Shown in pieces: positions 38,901-52,575 of a DNA stretch of 64,000 bases. This DNA is from Atherinomorus stipes (lineage: Eukaryota > Chordata > Actinopteri > Atheriniformes > Atherinidae), in assembly GCA_023101725.1 (NCBI GenBank), contig JALJCO010008621.1, positions 665,001 to 729,000 on the forward strand. The letters run 5' to 3'. Below the pieces are notes generated by a model. It did not search any database. It was not told where the DNA came from and saw only the letters and a program-made list of their open reading frames with translations. Each line of letters starts with the position of its first letter. The stretch's first letter is position 1. The position numbers and the translations under genes were made by a program.

Positions 38901-40757
38901 TGTCTGGTCCCAGACTATGACTGAAAGGGAGCAGATTTGGACAGACTGGGCTTCTTTTTAAAATGTAAGAAAGCAGAAGACACAGTGAGTGAGCTGATCT
39001 CTTTGTGAAGAAATCACTGGAATGCACATTTAGCATTTCACCTAAGAATGATTCAGAATATTACTGATTCAGCCTATATTTTAGTGAATAACGCAATAAA
39101 CTTTCTCCCCATTGGAAAAAACATAACGCTGAAATATTTTAACGCAGAAAAGCAAAACCTGGGAATTTATGAAATTCCAATTTATTGTCAGTCCACATGT
39201 TCTCTGTACATTTGCATACAGCTCTCTGTGCCTTTCATAGCTTACTGTGGGCTAAATGACAAGAAAATATGTTTACCGGTACATCAATTTATCCCATAAA
39301 GCTGATCTCACAGGAAGGACCTCAAGGGACTCTTGCCATCAGCATGAACCTACCATTTTAAAAGTCATCTGCAGTATAAGGGAGTGGCCAGGAAAGACCG
39401 CACATATGAACTCAGCTTCCTTTACCAAAGAGCAGGCTGGCAGGGGAGAAATGTATCCAGATAAACGTATCTTCCTTAATCAAATATGAAAACATGGCAC
39501 AAAAGAAAAATAAATATGTCAGTGTTCATCTGCAAAGACAACTAGCTTATAGTGAACATAAGATCCAATGTTAAACTCTGAGGTTACAAATTAGACCAGT
39601 TCCTAAAATGTTAAGTCCCTGAAACTGTGCCTTTCAATAACTTTTTAAAATCCATGTACATGGAAAAGAAGAAATTATACATCAAATAGATATATACTGT
39701 ACATATATTTAAAACTAAGTTTAGTTAAGGATTATTCACAAACTCACACCAGGTAAGTATTTAACCAAAATAAAACAACATATCAAGTATGACATTGATT
39801 TCTTACAACTGGTAAGCATAGAAGAATATACTTAAAATATATTGTTTGATATCATTTGTTGTTGTATCTTCACTTTGTATACAAGAGAAAGATGAATAAC
39901 ATAGGACCACAAATTAAATACCTGCTGAAAAAACCTTGAAATGGTCTTTTTACTCTTTCACATTGGCACAATAAACATAAACAGTATTTGTTTTATCCTC
40001 CTACTAAAGAGGTAGTGCCTCAATACTAATTTTTTTCTGAGCTGCTAGAAGCTTGAAATAAAAGTAAAGCAAACTTCTTAATGTAATTCACTTACAGTAT
40101 TTATCATCACAGATCTTACCTGAAAGCAGAAGGAAGGTAAGTCATATATGCACAAAATATTTCAATCGGAACTGAATCAGAAATAGTTGTTGCAGTTCTG
40201 TTTAATGATGCTCTGTTGGGAAAAAAACAAAAAAACAAAACCAAATCCAAACAAACAATGCTCATCCTACCTCTCTGGAATTCCAGTTCTGCTCAACAAA
40301 ATGGTCTACTGACATATTGCTGACCATCATTATGCACTCCATCAGGGGCTGTTATTGTGACAGTTTTTATTATACTGACAGTTACATGGATTTGCTACAA
40401 AGAGATGCTCAAACTCCAAGAGATCCACCTAAAATATAATTTCACAGATACTTAAATAAAATTAGTCAAGTGCCAAGATCATTTTTACATTCATTAATGG
40501 ATAATCCTATGAGACAGATGGTAGACACATTTAGCCCAACCAGATTTCCTTCAGATAACAGATTTACAAACTTAAGGTTTTGCACACAAACTCACATTCG
40601 TTTGTTAATGTCTCTGGCAACTAAAATAGAGCATCTTAAGAATTAAACAGTTAAATATGAGCCCTCCCAATTAAAAGTGCAGATATGTTTGAGGGGGCCA
40701 GTTTTGACATCTGATGACAAATATGGGATTACTTTTGTGTGTTTGAAAGAGTTGCCC
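35990..40757. other. Intergenic region between abhd6 and the SLMAP-like gene
   Basis: The left edge holds the probable abhd6 first exon and promoter (about 35990-36060). The rest shows no exon, no known domain and no structural RNA that I recognise. The right part up to 40757 includes the 3' UTR of the SLMAP-like gene. Confidence 0.5.
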
Positions 40758-43700
40758 TCAGGTCCTAAAGAACACAGCAGCAGTCACAGCTGTTAGAGCC
40801 ACAGCAACCGCAGGCCCCCAAATCATCCAGGGTTTCTGAAATAAATGGCAACAGAGAAAAGAAAATTTGAGTGTCACCAGATAAACACACTTATCCAAGG
40901 ATCGCCAAAGCTTTGACAGAGGGAGCTTGCAACTGAGATTAAGATAAAGTACAGAGAATGAAAGTAACAAGAAGCGCTTTCAGATAAAAAAGGCATCTGA
41001 GAGGAACAGTTGTTAAGCATTAGCCATTCAGACAGACAAACAGATGTCAGATGTTGGAACTGCATGATTAGAGAGGTTAGATTTCTGAGACTTTTTTTTT
41101 TTTAAGAGTTTCCCCTGAGGAAGGCATTCTGGGAAATAAGGAAACCTGATTAAGTCATGCAATGATATAAAAGACACTGATGAAAATGAAGGATGTAGGC
41201 CGATTTGACAGGAGTAATGTGTACCTTGCTACCACAATGCGCCGAAGCACCAATACAGCAAAGCCAGGATAAGGCCGATGACTATGGCTTGAACAGGCAG
41301 CAATAGGGAAGTCTATGGAAGGGAAGGGATATTATAGTAATCAACTGCAATAGGACATAATTTGGTTGGGCGTAGCTTTATTAATAGGGCACTCAGTAAG
41401 TAGCCTGTGCCTGTAATTGGTGTTTATACAAATCTTTAAGTCACACAGCGGTATCTGTGTCCAACAGTGCCTTCACACATACAGATAGAAAGCAGTTGGT
41501 AATCTTGGATGAAAATATGCTCTATTATTGTTGCATTGCACCAAAGGACTTTGGAATAAACAGGACTACAGTTGTATGACAAAACTGTCAGAAATGAGAG
41601 CCTGGATATTTTTCCGAGTAAGCGGAGTTCAGCAGGAGGTGCAGGGGCAAATCCCATTTAAAATCACAATAAATTGTAACCGTGACCCAGCTTTCTGAAT
41701 CTGTATGTGTGAACAGCCTATAAATGCAACAGTAAAAAAAATATAGATGAGTAGAGTGGGGTAAGGTTGGTGAAAAACAAAATAATTATAACAATGATGA
41801 ATTGTGAATCTTAAAAAAAATTCACATTTTATGCTGGAGATATGTCATAAAAATAAACAGATGTTTGCAAAATGCTGCAAATTTGGAAGCAAAGCTCATG
41901 CTCCCAAAATTAAAAATAGTGGAAGATGTTAGCTTTTTCTGAGGCTAAATTGCTTTGCCCTTTATTCTAAAAATAAGAAATAGGAGGGATTCTTGTTTCA
42001 ACAATTAATGCACTTCTTAAAATCTCACATATTAGTTAGTTGCAGTTATAGAACATGTGGAAAAAGATGCCTTCCTCTTTCTGTGAATGTCTGACAAATC
42101 AAAACTCACCGTTGATCCTTTCTCTTGCAGTTCCTTCATGTTGGATTTGCACTCCTCAAGTTGATCTGTGAGTGACAGTTTTTCCTGTTCGGTCTTCTCG
42201 TATTTTACCTTTAGGTCTGACAGCTCCGTCTGAGCCTCCTCGTACTGCATGAAGCAAATCACGAGATTTACTTCCAAGAAAACTCAAGACCAAATATGCT
42301 TATCATGTCAGTGCCACTTTAAGTCTTGTCAATCTGTCAATTTCTCACAAACTCTTTCCCCAATCCTACTGTATATAGTTTGACTTGATCAAAGATGCAC
42401 GACTGAATTTCTAGTGCAGAGAGATTCAAGTACTTGATGGAAAGAGCGTTGTAAGAACTCTCTGTTTCCTTTTTCAATTAGTGACTGACAGAGAAGGATC
42501 ACATTGGTGGTGAAGGCTGACTTCATCTCTGTTTTCTTCTATGCAACAATGCCACTCCTGTGTTTGTGTAATAAAATTCGACAATCCTTACATGGCCAGC
42601 TAATTGTTACTGGGACCAAACAGAGGTGTCAATACCAGTGGACCACCTGTGGGATGTCCACGGTGGAGGTTGTTTTGAGCTGGGAAGAAAGTGAGTTTCA
42701 TTATCTAATCTCGTGATATTCTGTGGCTACTCTTGTACAACGGTTTATCATTTGTGTGTGTGAAACTTAACTGATGTTGACAAGCTGCAACAAATCATAT
42801 TATTAGAAAAATAAAGCACAAATTCATTGAAAGACACCACATGTCAAACTAAAAACATTAAGCAACCCAGAGCATCAGATACTATCTCTTTGTTGTGGCT
42901 CAAATTTCTCAGACCAGCATGAAGATCTGTGAATTTTATCTTTGCCATTTCCAAGGAAAAAGCGTCAGTTATCATTTGTTCTGATACTAACACTCAACTG
43001 GCACACTCAACAATGTTGCTGCTGTTCATCATGTTACAAATGACCAACAGAAACATATAACTCCAACGTTTTTTGATTGGTCACTGACACAATCACATAA
43101 AATCGCAACTGCAAGCACAAAAGGAGAAGAAACTTGAGTTGAAAATTATTTGAAAACACAGTTATTTAGCTTATTCAGTCATTGGGTTTGTACCAATATG
43201 CTCCACATACCTGGATGCAGCCTGACCATGAAAGTTAATGAAGGGGAATGTAAATTTGATCTTCTTCTGTACTTGGATTTAAATTCTGCTTGAAATATAA
43301 AATAAATGGGCAGTCTGGCTCATTATCACAGGATATGGTAGACAGTACCGATCGTGTTTAATATCAGTCAGTCAATCTGCCATAGATTTGCTGAAGTAAA
43401 TGTAGATTTTCATTCTTGAAGGACATGTTAGTCATAAAGGTGATTAAGTTTATTCTTTTAATCTACTTTTTGCTTCAGATTATATTTTCTTTAGAAAGAG
43501 TAACTAATAAGATTTTAACTTTTTTTTTTTTTTAACATTTCACCATTCTGTAAAGAAAAATACTTTCCTCAAAAGAAAATCTCGTCTTTGCTGAGAGTGC
43601 ATGATGAAACGTCATTAATACTGTAAGACCATGTCAACGCTGGCAGGGGAAAACAGCATGGTCAGCAGCCCTCTAGATGCAGCTGCAGTTCCCCAGCAGT

Positions 43701-46700
43701 TATGAGAGCAGAACAAATCCTGTCTTCAGATTTCGCTCACAGATCACAGTGTATTTGAATGCGTTAGCAGAAAAAAGAATCAGGCTTGACATCTAAAAAC
43801 AACTTCGAGTAACAATTAAGCATCAACAAAGCATGGGTGGCAATCTGAGTAACAGTCATCCAATGCAGACTTTCAGGTTTTGATCTGTAAGAATGTACCT
43901 CTCTCTGCAAGGCCTTGCTGCGGCTGTCTGCTTCATCCAGTTGGGTTTGCAGCTTGGTGTTATCCTGCTCATGCTGGAGCTGCAAGGCCACCAACTTCTT
44001 CTCCAACTCCTGCTGGGATCGCTCAAGAGCTCTCAGGCTATTGTTTAACTCAGAATTCTGGCCTCGCAAACTACAAAAAAAAAAAAAAAAAAAAAAAACA
44101 GGACAAAAATAAAAAAACTTGACTTGAAAGAATCAGGGTCAGAAATACTTTATTAATCCCAGAAGGAAACTGATGCATTAAAGTGCTCCTTAGAAAAAGG
44201 CTAAATGCACTGACATACGGAAAGAGAAAAGTAAATAGAAAATAGACAAAATTAGAGTGAAAAAGACAAAGAATGACAGGATGAAAAGTGTGTGGTTTAC
44301 TGTATAATCAGTCACACTGGAGCTGAATCAAGCCAGTGGGACAGAGGAAACACAAAGGTGGGGGTAAAGCTACACCCAGGGTGATGTAAATCAGTGCACT
44401 GACCTGACAAGGTCTTTCTCCAGCTGCTGCTGCTTCTGCAGCACTGCCTCTTTCTCACTGCGCAATGCTGCACATTCACTCTGCAGGCTGGCCTTCTCCT
44501 TCTGGTGGTTCTTGAGGAGTTCCTCCTTCTCCGCCCTAAGAGAGGAACACTCGCTTTGCAGACTGTTTTTTTCCTTCTGGTGCTTGTTCACTATGTCCTG
44601 CTTCTCAGATCGCAGCACAGAACACTCCTTCTGGAGGCCGTTGCACTCCACCTGCATGGACTGCAGCTCACTAGCTGTAAGGTGAAAAAATGTTTTACAT
44701 AATGATGCTTTCTTTGAGCAGATGCTCTGTTCTTAATCAGAATTTAAAAACAATGCAAAACATTTCTATTTTTTTATGTATTTTTGGAGCATCTTCTTGC
44801 AAAGAGCAAAACACAGACCTGAAGTTATGCAGCTAATAATTTTATTATTTATTACTAAACTTCAAATTAAGAAACACTGAAATACTACATCCTAACTCTG
44901 GAATATGTCAGATTTCTTCATCAAGACAAATACTTCCTCCCATGTTTGTCTGCGCTAAATAATTACTATAATGGAAACACAACATTAACAAAATTCCAGA
45001 CTATCGTGGATCACACAGAATTTATTGGTACCATGTAGTACCTTGTATTTCTGCTGTTTTCTGCCACTGATTGCTCTGCTGCTGCAAGTCACGCTGTAGG
45101 TTGTCAATCTCGCGTTCATATTTGTTGGCAGTCTGACGCCACTTGTCCATATCCTTTGAGGCAGTTGCCAGGTTAGATTGGATAGCAGTGACGTCACGTT
45201 CCCGCTCAGCAGTGGCTACTTCCAGTGCACGTTTCAGGGACTTCACCTCATCTCGTGCACGTTGTAGTTCATCGTGTGAACTGGAGGAGCCATCTAGCTG
45301 CTCTCTGAGAACCCCCATCTCATCTTGAAGCTGCTGCAGCTGACCTGTCCACACCAAGGCCAATGTTAAGATAAGCAGTGGTGACATTTACTAAATTCAC
45401 TATTCTGCTAATAAAAAGACTTAAAAATGCACCTTCAAGATGTTTGATCTGTTTTGCAGATTTCTCAGTTTGCTGCTTCTTTTCTTTTCTCTCTTCCTCC
45501 AGAACACCTTCGAAATAAAAATGCAATTACACCTTTAATTTGGAACAGAATAAATGTAGATGTGTGTACTTTGTGAAATGGAATGGCGATTCGATAATAT
45601 AAATCTGAGATGATCCAACTTACCTTGTAGTTCCATGCACTTATGTTTCTCCGTACTAGCAAGCTCCTGGGCCTCTCGAAGTTCATCATTCAAGCGCTGG
45701 ATAGTTTTTTCAGTGTCGCCAGTAGATCCCATGTTTGATTTGGTCAGGTCATCTAATAACAAAAAAAGAAAAACATAGAGAACAAAATTTACAACCCCAT
45801 TCATAAGCTCAGTTCTCGAAACATGAATGTGCAGCAGGGAGAGCAGAGGCCTTTATCAAAGCACAAACAGTGACGCTGGAATGTGAGGCATGACATGACA
45901 CATTAGCCTAATGATGGAAACTGAGTCAGTTACCATAAAAACAGAAAGATAACAGAAAATTCCACCATGTTAATTCTGCTACAGTCCCAAATATTTAAGC
46001 AGGGCTGCTGGATGATTTCCCAAGATATTGAAACGGCCTATTACATAAACTAATTGCTAACCCCAAAATAGATACAACTTCCGTTATCTGCATTTTCTTT
46101 TCAAGCTTTCACATTAAATTGTTCATCACTTCAACCACACATCTCCATTGGCCATTAATAGTATGTAGCTGTAAACAGCACACAAAGGGAACAGACTTGC
46201 CAGCGTTGTCAAGGGTCTGTTGTGTTTCCTGGAGATGGAAACAAACTCCACAAATACCTATGCTTTGCAAATGCTCAGTGAATATCCTGATCCCCTAATC
46301 TATCAAAGCTATGAAAAGAGATGATCTCATCTCAGACCAAACATTTGCTCGAGGCCAAATGCAAGAGGCAGGACAGGTCAAGCATGAACACCATAAATGG
46401 ACACAACCCAGCACTTGGATTGCAATGAAATGCTGCAGTTGTTAAAATTTTGATGTCACAGAGTCTAGAGCACAGGGTTGAATGATCACACTGACCCGAA
46501 CATTGTTAGTGGTGTTATCAGATGCTGCTGATAGATGTCTTTAAAATTAACGAGCATGAAACAAAGGCTGGGAGCTGGTGACACCCTCTGACTCAAGCAC
46601 ATGACCACCCTGCTGTGTGCCAGACAAAGAATGAGAGGGCAGTGCTCTCCCCAGTATGTGGTTGCATGCTCCATGTATGCATATGCATGAGTGAGAGCCA

Positions 46701-47768
46701 GAATGTGAGTGGGCTCCCTGTACTGAACGTACGTTGTTTGTGTTCACTTTGTCTGGAAGAGGAATGCTCTCTGGAGACGGCAGGAGGATTAAAGGATATT
46801 TCATGAGAGGGTGCAACATGTTATCTTTGGCGACATTAGTTATAAAAGCCATTGTGTCATTTAGTGCAACAGAATGACACCTGAGAAAGTAGTAATGGGA
46901 TTAGTCAGTGAGTAAAAATACCTCACAGACTAGTGGGGAATATTGAGTGCCACACTGCCTCAAGTGACGGCAGGAAAAAAAATGTAGGAGAAAGTGTCTT
47001 TTTTTAGCTCAAGTGCTGAAGGCTAAAGCCATGATGCTTCCCCGCTGTCTGTTTCTGTCCAAATGAATGTGTAAGCAAAGTGACTCAGAGGGTTAGCACC
47101 ACTCACACTGAATGCCGACAATATCCTCTTTGAATGTGATGATCACAGTCCCAGGAGTGATATCCAATTACAACTACAAAATGTTCAGTATTTGACAGAT
47201 TCTGAGAAATATTCTGTGCGAAATGACACCGAGGACACTGTTTGCCTTGTGTTCGTTGAGCATTGCAAATTCATTCAGCATGCAAAATTGATTCACTCAC
47301 CAATGTGGTTGCAGATTTTTAATGTGAATGTCCCTGTTGATTTTTAGATTCCTTGTACTGAACGATCATCGCCAGATCCACAAAATACTGTTTTAATTAG
47401 TCACTAATGTGTCAGGGCTAATGCACATTTAAGTCCTCAGTGGAGAGACTCCATCCTATAATAAGCTGTTGGGAGGAGAGAGAGCTCAGCCTCTAAAACA
47501 AGGCCATCCAGAGCACTGTAAGCTCCAAAGCCAACTAACGGTCCTCGCAGGTCAAAACACTGATCTTAACAGTGACTCATGCTTTTTTTCCCCTACTTAA
47601 TCACAGTCATTTAACAAGACACACTGTGTTAGGCAGAAGAAAAATCATTCCGAGTTAAGTCATTTTATATATTTCTATTCACATTTTAAAAGAAAAATAC
47701 AGCAAAGCCAGGTTACCTTTAATCAATGATACATTGTTCAGAGGATCACTCAGTTCTTTCTGATCCAT
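40758..47768 (-). CDS. slmap: Short sarcolemmal membrane-associated protein (SLMAP)-like, tail-anchored coiled coil
   Basis: SLMAP is a tail-anchored coiled-coil protein of ER, sarcolemma and centrosome, and a STRIPAK adaptor. Eight exons: 47717-47768, 45624-45752, 45433-45507, 45042-45344, 44404-44674, 43899-44070, 42110-42244, 40758-40835; 1215 nt, 404 residues. The start MDQKELSDPLNNVSLIKG lines up with an internal exon of full-length SLMAP (QMDEQDLNEPLAKVSLLK). The body is heptad-rich, including a doubled KNHQKEKASLQSEC-type repeat in the 44.4-44.7 kb exon. The tail KPWMIWGPAVAVALTAVTA matches the SLMAP tail anchor (KPWPWMP...). An alternative tail exon lies at 41229-41312. No FHA domain exon is visible out to the first exon at 52.5 kb, so this looks like a short-form SLMAP gene, or one with distal exons outside the window. 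The related TRAF3IP3 is a less likely identity because of the kctd6-abhd6 neighbours. Confidence 0.85.
41225..41312 (-). CDS. slmap: Alternative tail-anchor exon of the SLMAP-like gene
   Basis: Between acceptor 41312/41313 and the TAG at 41229 an in-frame exon encodes 27 residues with a second hydrophobic tail (VQAIVIGLILALLYWCFGALW). It follows the EKGST end of the 42110-42244 exon in the same phase as the KPWM tail exon. A donor (CAAG|GTACAC) right after the stop suggests it is a cassette exon that, when included, replaces the membrane anchor and leaves the 40.8 kb exon as 3' UTR. Mammalian SLMAP also has alternative tail anchors. Confidence 0.8.
44131..44200 (-). mobile_element. Possible LINE 3'-end fragment
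   Basis: GAAATACTTTATTAATCCCA followed by GAAGGAAACT resembles the 3' ends of fish LINEs such as the one at 19637. It lies next to a long poly-A run (44074-44098) in an SLMAP-like gene intron. Only a short stretch supports it. Confidence 0.35.
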
Positions 47769-49595
47769 TTGTTTATCTGGAGAAAAAAAAGTGCATATAA
47801 CGTGAACGTACATAAAGATTAAAATCAAATATATAAACAGCTGAAACAGACATCACTGATCATTGTTAGAGATTTGAGAGCACTTAATGGTAAACAAAAA
47901 AAACTGCATGCTCATCTATGAACACAAACACTCTTAAAAGAGACAGCTACATTGTGCTCCAGAGAAATTTCTTTTGAGGACTAGATCACAGAAAATCTAC
48001 TAATAATAAGGTTAATAATAAAAGTAGGCAGAAAATACTACCTTATTGTGATCCAGCAGCTATAGTACTCTGTGTGCTGTGGCTTCAGCAGTCCCTGACA
48101 TGAAGTACTCTTCCCCAACTATCAGATTTTTTTCAGATGTGAAATGGAACAGTCCAAGCAGTGAAGGGGGGGCACTAATGGGATGGCATACACTGTGTAC
48201 CAGATGTCTTGCTATTGATGATCTTAAATCAAGAACAATGAAGAACCAGATTAAGTAAACAGACAAACACCTAAAGTATGATCTAAATCTTGCAGTAGAG
48301 ATCAAAGAATAGACCACTCTTGAATAGAGGACCCCCCTCATTATGTGGCTGAAGTCTTCAGCCCCTCCACACTAGGTCATGGATCCGTGTAGGGCATCTC
48401 GGAAGCTGCAGCTGCATACTTACACAGAGAGGTTTTGTTCAGGGTGCAGAGCTGCTCTCAAGCCGGTTGGTACTGATGTAAAAATCTACAAGATTACACT
48501 GAGTTGGACCACCACAGGAAAGAGTGGGTGTTATGTATGTGTAGCATCCATCTTGTCTGTTGTGATGCTGTGTTGGCCATGTGTTCATCAATATGTTAAG
48601 TTTTAAATATAAATCATATTTAAAAAATATACTGAAAATATGAACAAATTAAAGAAATATGACCATTTTATCATAATGCTAAAATACTGATATTTGAGAT
48701 TAGTTCTACAACCAGAGTGAAATAATGGTACAACTGTAGTAGGGATTAAATAAATGTATTGTTGAGCTAATTCATATTGCGCTGGACAACCCAAATACTT
48801 CTATAATTAGCTATATACACCCAATGGCCGCTTTATTAGGTACACCTGTTCAATTGCTTGGTACTGCAGATATCTAATCATCCAAAGCAGCAACTTCATG
48901 CATTTAGGCATCTAAACATGGCCAAGACAACTTGCTGAAGTTTAAACTGTGGATCAGATGAGGAAGAAAAAGGAAGAAATGGGATTTAAATTACTTTGAA
49001 TGAGGCGTGGTTGTTGGTATCAGATAGGCTAGTCTGAGTAATTTAGAAATGCTGATCTACTGAGATGTTCATGCACAACCATCACTAGAGCTTATAGAGA
49101 ATGGTCTGAAAATGAGAAAACATCCAGCAGCAGCAGCTGTCTGGACCAAAATGCCTTGCTAATGTCAGAGGTCAGAGGAGAATGGGCAGACTGGTTCAAT
49201 ATGACAGAAAGACAACAGGTCTCCCTTTTAAAGGAGATTTTTAAACTCACTCTCAAATAAAATTAAATAACTAAAATTATCATTCATGATCTACATGATG
49301 ACATTCAGAGCCTGAATTTCAAATGGAATTGATACACCGTAGTCAAACAAACAAGCAAATAAATAAACAAAAATAATCAAGGTATGCAGAGTAAGATGCA
49401 AAATATCACAAGATGTCCAACCTCGAGCTGATGGGCAGCAGAAACCACACCAGGTGTCACTCCTGCCAGCTAAGAACAGGAAACTGAGGCTACAGTTCAC
49501 ACAGATTTACTAAAATAGGACTTTCTGCACTTAAGCTGTGACATTCAGATTATAGAGTCAGAATTTGGTGTAAACAACAGAGCACCTTTGGGAAG

Positions 49596-49716
49596 CTGTG
49601 ACAGACTGGCGACCTGTCCAGGGTGTACTCCGCCTCTCGCCTGATAAAAGCTGGGATAGGCTCCAGCAACCCCCGCGACCCTGAATTGGATAAGCGGTAC
49701 AGAAAATGACTGACTG
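49596..49716. mobile_element. SINE-like insertion with 12-bp target-site duplication
   Basis: The block GACTGGCGACCTGTCCAGGG to GGATAAGCGG, followed by a TGACTGACTG-type tail, is a common fish short retroelement module. The host word ACCTTTGGGAAG occurs at 49584-49595 and again at 49717-49728, a perfect duplication that fixes both ends. Confidence 0.85.
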
Positions 49717-49824
49717 ACCTTTGGGAAGTGGTGGAACGGGAGGTTCTCATCCTGGATGTGCAGCCAACAAATCTGCAGCAACTGTGTGATGCTATAATGT
49801 CAATATAAGCTGAAATCAATGAGA

Positions 49825-50422
49825 TACAGCACGGTCCAAAAAAGTTTAGACACGCCCCCCCCCCCCCCCCCCCAAAAGGCTAAATTCACAACAGTAATTT
49901 AAAAGACAAGAAACTGAAAAAAGTGATAATAAAGGAAAAAAATCAACTGTCAGTAAAATAAGTTGAAATTGACTAAAGTAGTAATAGATAAAAATTTTGA
50001 CAAAATCATGACACTGATTTTGAATTGTGATTCAACAGAAATACAAAAATAAATAAATAAAAAACAGAATAAGCAATCGAGCATGATGGGGCTCCTGAAC
50101 CAAGATTTTATAGAGCAACACTTTGAGCCAATCACTGCACTCAAATGTTTTCTGTAACGTCTGATTAGACCTCTGCACCTGTTGACAGGTATTTTGGTTC
50201 TCTGGTCATAAGCAAGGTGCTTTAACTTGACTGGGCCAGTTTTGTTTGTTTTTCTTTTTAACTATTTCTTAAAACCACAATTCAAAATCAATGTTTCATT
50301 TTACTAAATTATAGTTTAGTGAAATTTTATTAACTATTTTTTTCAGTTTCTTGTCTTTTGAATTACTATCATGAATTTAGCCTTTTCTTTAAATGGGAGC
50401 GTGTCTTAACTTTTGGACTGTA
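49825..50422. mobile_element. Tc1/mariner-type MITE
   Basis: Ends TACAGCACGGTCCAAAAAAG and, reverse complemented, TACAGTCCAAAAGTTAAGAC form an imperfect inverted repeat with TA borders. It carries a poly-C run (about 49855-49873). Related to 33449-33865 and 57414-57929. Confidence 0.8.
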
Positions 50423-52489
50423 TGTTTCCAACACATCAATAAATCTATGCCATGAATAATTAAATGAAGTTCTGACGGGAAAAGGGGGTCCAACCCTCCT
50501 AATAAAGTGGCTGGCGGTGAGTATAATTTGAGTTTAAAGTGAAATAATTATCAAGGTTGCATAGTTATATGAACATGTTCATTAAACTATGCAAATTTAT
50601 GTATAGTTAAAAGTGTATGCCTCCAGAAGGTAACAAGCTCTTGCAGCTGACTGACAGAAAGCAGCCCCATCAGGGGGATTTCCAGGTAAAACAATAAAAG
50701 GATCATAAAACTTCTTTCAGAAGGTTGTTCAACATCAAGGATGGCAAAAGATGCTGGTTATTCCCATTAAGTAATGCCGAAACAACTGGATTATGCAGAA
50801 ACAATATGGAAAGGTTGCAAAGGAGAAAATATGTTGGTCAACCACAAAGGATGTCAAAGAAAACTCAAAGCAATATGCCTGAAAACTGACAAGATGATGT
50901 GCAGAAAATGTCCTTAGACATAAAAAAACCCAAAGTGCAACAAAGGATGAGCTTCAAAAGAGCATGGAAATCTGGAAAGGAGATGGGGTGGAGCAGATGA
51001 AGATCCTACACACTTTATGTACTCATAAAGTACAAACATTGCTGCTGTGATGAAGGCCTAGCACAAACTGCACCTTCTCAGGTCACAGAGCAAAAACCAC
51101 AGCTCTACCAGTTTAATAAGACTTTCAATCACTGCTCAGTAGAGCGGTTACTAATATTCTCCATCCTGGCACGGTTTGGAAACTGTTCAGAAGCACACAA
51201 GACTTTTTTCCAGACATGGGTCAACACGGCACAAGAAACACTGAAGTCCCTTGCACCCCAGAAAGACATCAGACCAAACTGTTACAAGGCCTGCAGAATT
51301 ATCAGTGTCAACACCTGCCTTTTCCATCATTTCTTTACACAGCTACCCCCTGGAAGGCATGACTGGCCCCTGAAGTGCTACCATGTAACTAAAGAACAGC
51401 TGAACATTTCTTTTTACAAATATAAAATTAAACTATTATCTGTGGACGTCTGTGAGTGTGATTCTAGCATCTCTAGGAGAGCTGTCTTAAATGCCATTCT
51501 GCTGTTTTCAATAGAATGACAGAAATGCATTCATTCATTCATTAAAAGAAAAAAAAGGTAAAAAGCAGTCAATAACTGTGACCAAAGAATTCAGCTAAAG
51601 AAAATGTAAAAAAAAAAAAAAAAAAGTGACGTGGAAGATTGGACGAAACCGAAAATCACAAATCTGTGTTGATGCTGGAAGACTTTTGATGCACGTCCAA
51701 TGACATATAAAAGATGACTAACCAAAATTCTTAATATGGGGTTACATGCAAGTTAAAGACTAGGGTTGATGATGGCAGTCATTCCCTCTTCACAAAATGC
51801 AAAGGTGGCAACTAAATTTGTGATGCTTTTTTCATCTAATCAATCAAAAGGTTAAGCTTTCAGAATGATACTGTACACAGAATATAATGTTAAAACCCCT
51901 CTCCAGGGAAGACATATCAACCTAATGGCATTGCTAGGCTACGTCTCAAGCTGAAGTTTATGAACTTATGATGGGGGGCGGCGGCGGCAAATAAAAAGGT
52001 GAAAAGGTGATATATCAGTTTCTTTGACAGAAAGTCGGACCTCATAAATAAAGAATGTTGAAGCATTTCGAAATTGTTTGTATAGTTTTAATTGTTCCCT
52101 GCGGAGGATTGCAGATGTAAAATAGCCTACAGCTTTGAAATTGTAGGCTACATAAATAAAATGAAGAATAAATGGAATGATAAAAAGCTTTCACAAAAGC
52201 CAGTGGAGCTGTAACAAAGTTTTACTAGTTACCAACTAGTTTCCCATAGCTGAATATAATTTATACCTTTTTACTTTTCACTAAACAATTAACAACACCG
52301 TGAGGTTAATGTTAATTGGCTAATAAGACTAACGAGGCTAAGCTAATTAAATGACGTTAGACGCTAACTAGAGGTGTCGCTTATCTCAGCATATTTGTGG
52401 TTAGCTAACGTTAGCTGCGTTTGTCACAGCCCTAAAATGATGACGACTATAATAAAGAGGTAGCCCGAGAGAAAATAACTTGTACTCAC

Positions 52490-52575
52490 GCTTCTCGTGG
52501 ATTATGTTGAAACAGTGGTGGGTGTTTCCTGTCAAACAGCTGCGGCCAAACTAGACGTCTGTTCAGTTTACTCAT
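52490..52575 (-). CDS. Upstream ORF in the first exon of the SLMAP-like gene
   Basis: An ATG at 52575 with G at -3 opens 28 full codons to the donor. After splicing to the 47776 acceptor the frame adds one codon and stops (TAA at 47773-47775), leaving only 4 nt before the main ATG at 47768. The 29-residue peptide (starts MSKLNRRLVWPQ) resembles nothing I know. It is probably a regulatory uORF; it could also be spurious if the mRNA starts downstream. Confidence 0.35.

Larger units (their letters stand above)
48815..50525. mobile_element. hAT-type non-autonomous element with two nested insertions
   Basis: Left end TATACACCCAATGGCCGCTT and right end, reverse complemented, TATACTCACCGCCAGCCACT form an imperfect inverted repeat that continues into TTTATTAGG, the terminus of an abundant fish hAT family. 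Its interior (TCAGAGGTCAGAGGAGAATG) also belongs to that family. It is split by the insertions at 49596-49716 and 49825-50422. Confidence 0.8.

Noticed and set aside
48060..48341. 93-codon minus-strand frame as a possible missing SLMAP exon
   Set aside because: No FHA or coiled-coil features and no matching splice sites in the required phase.
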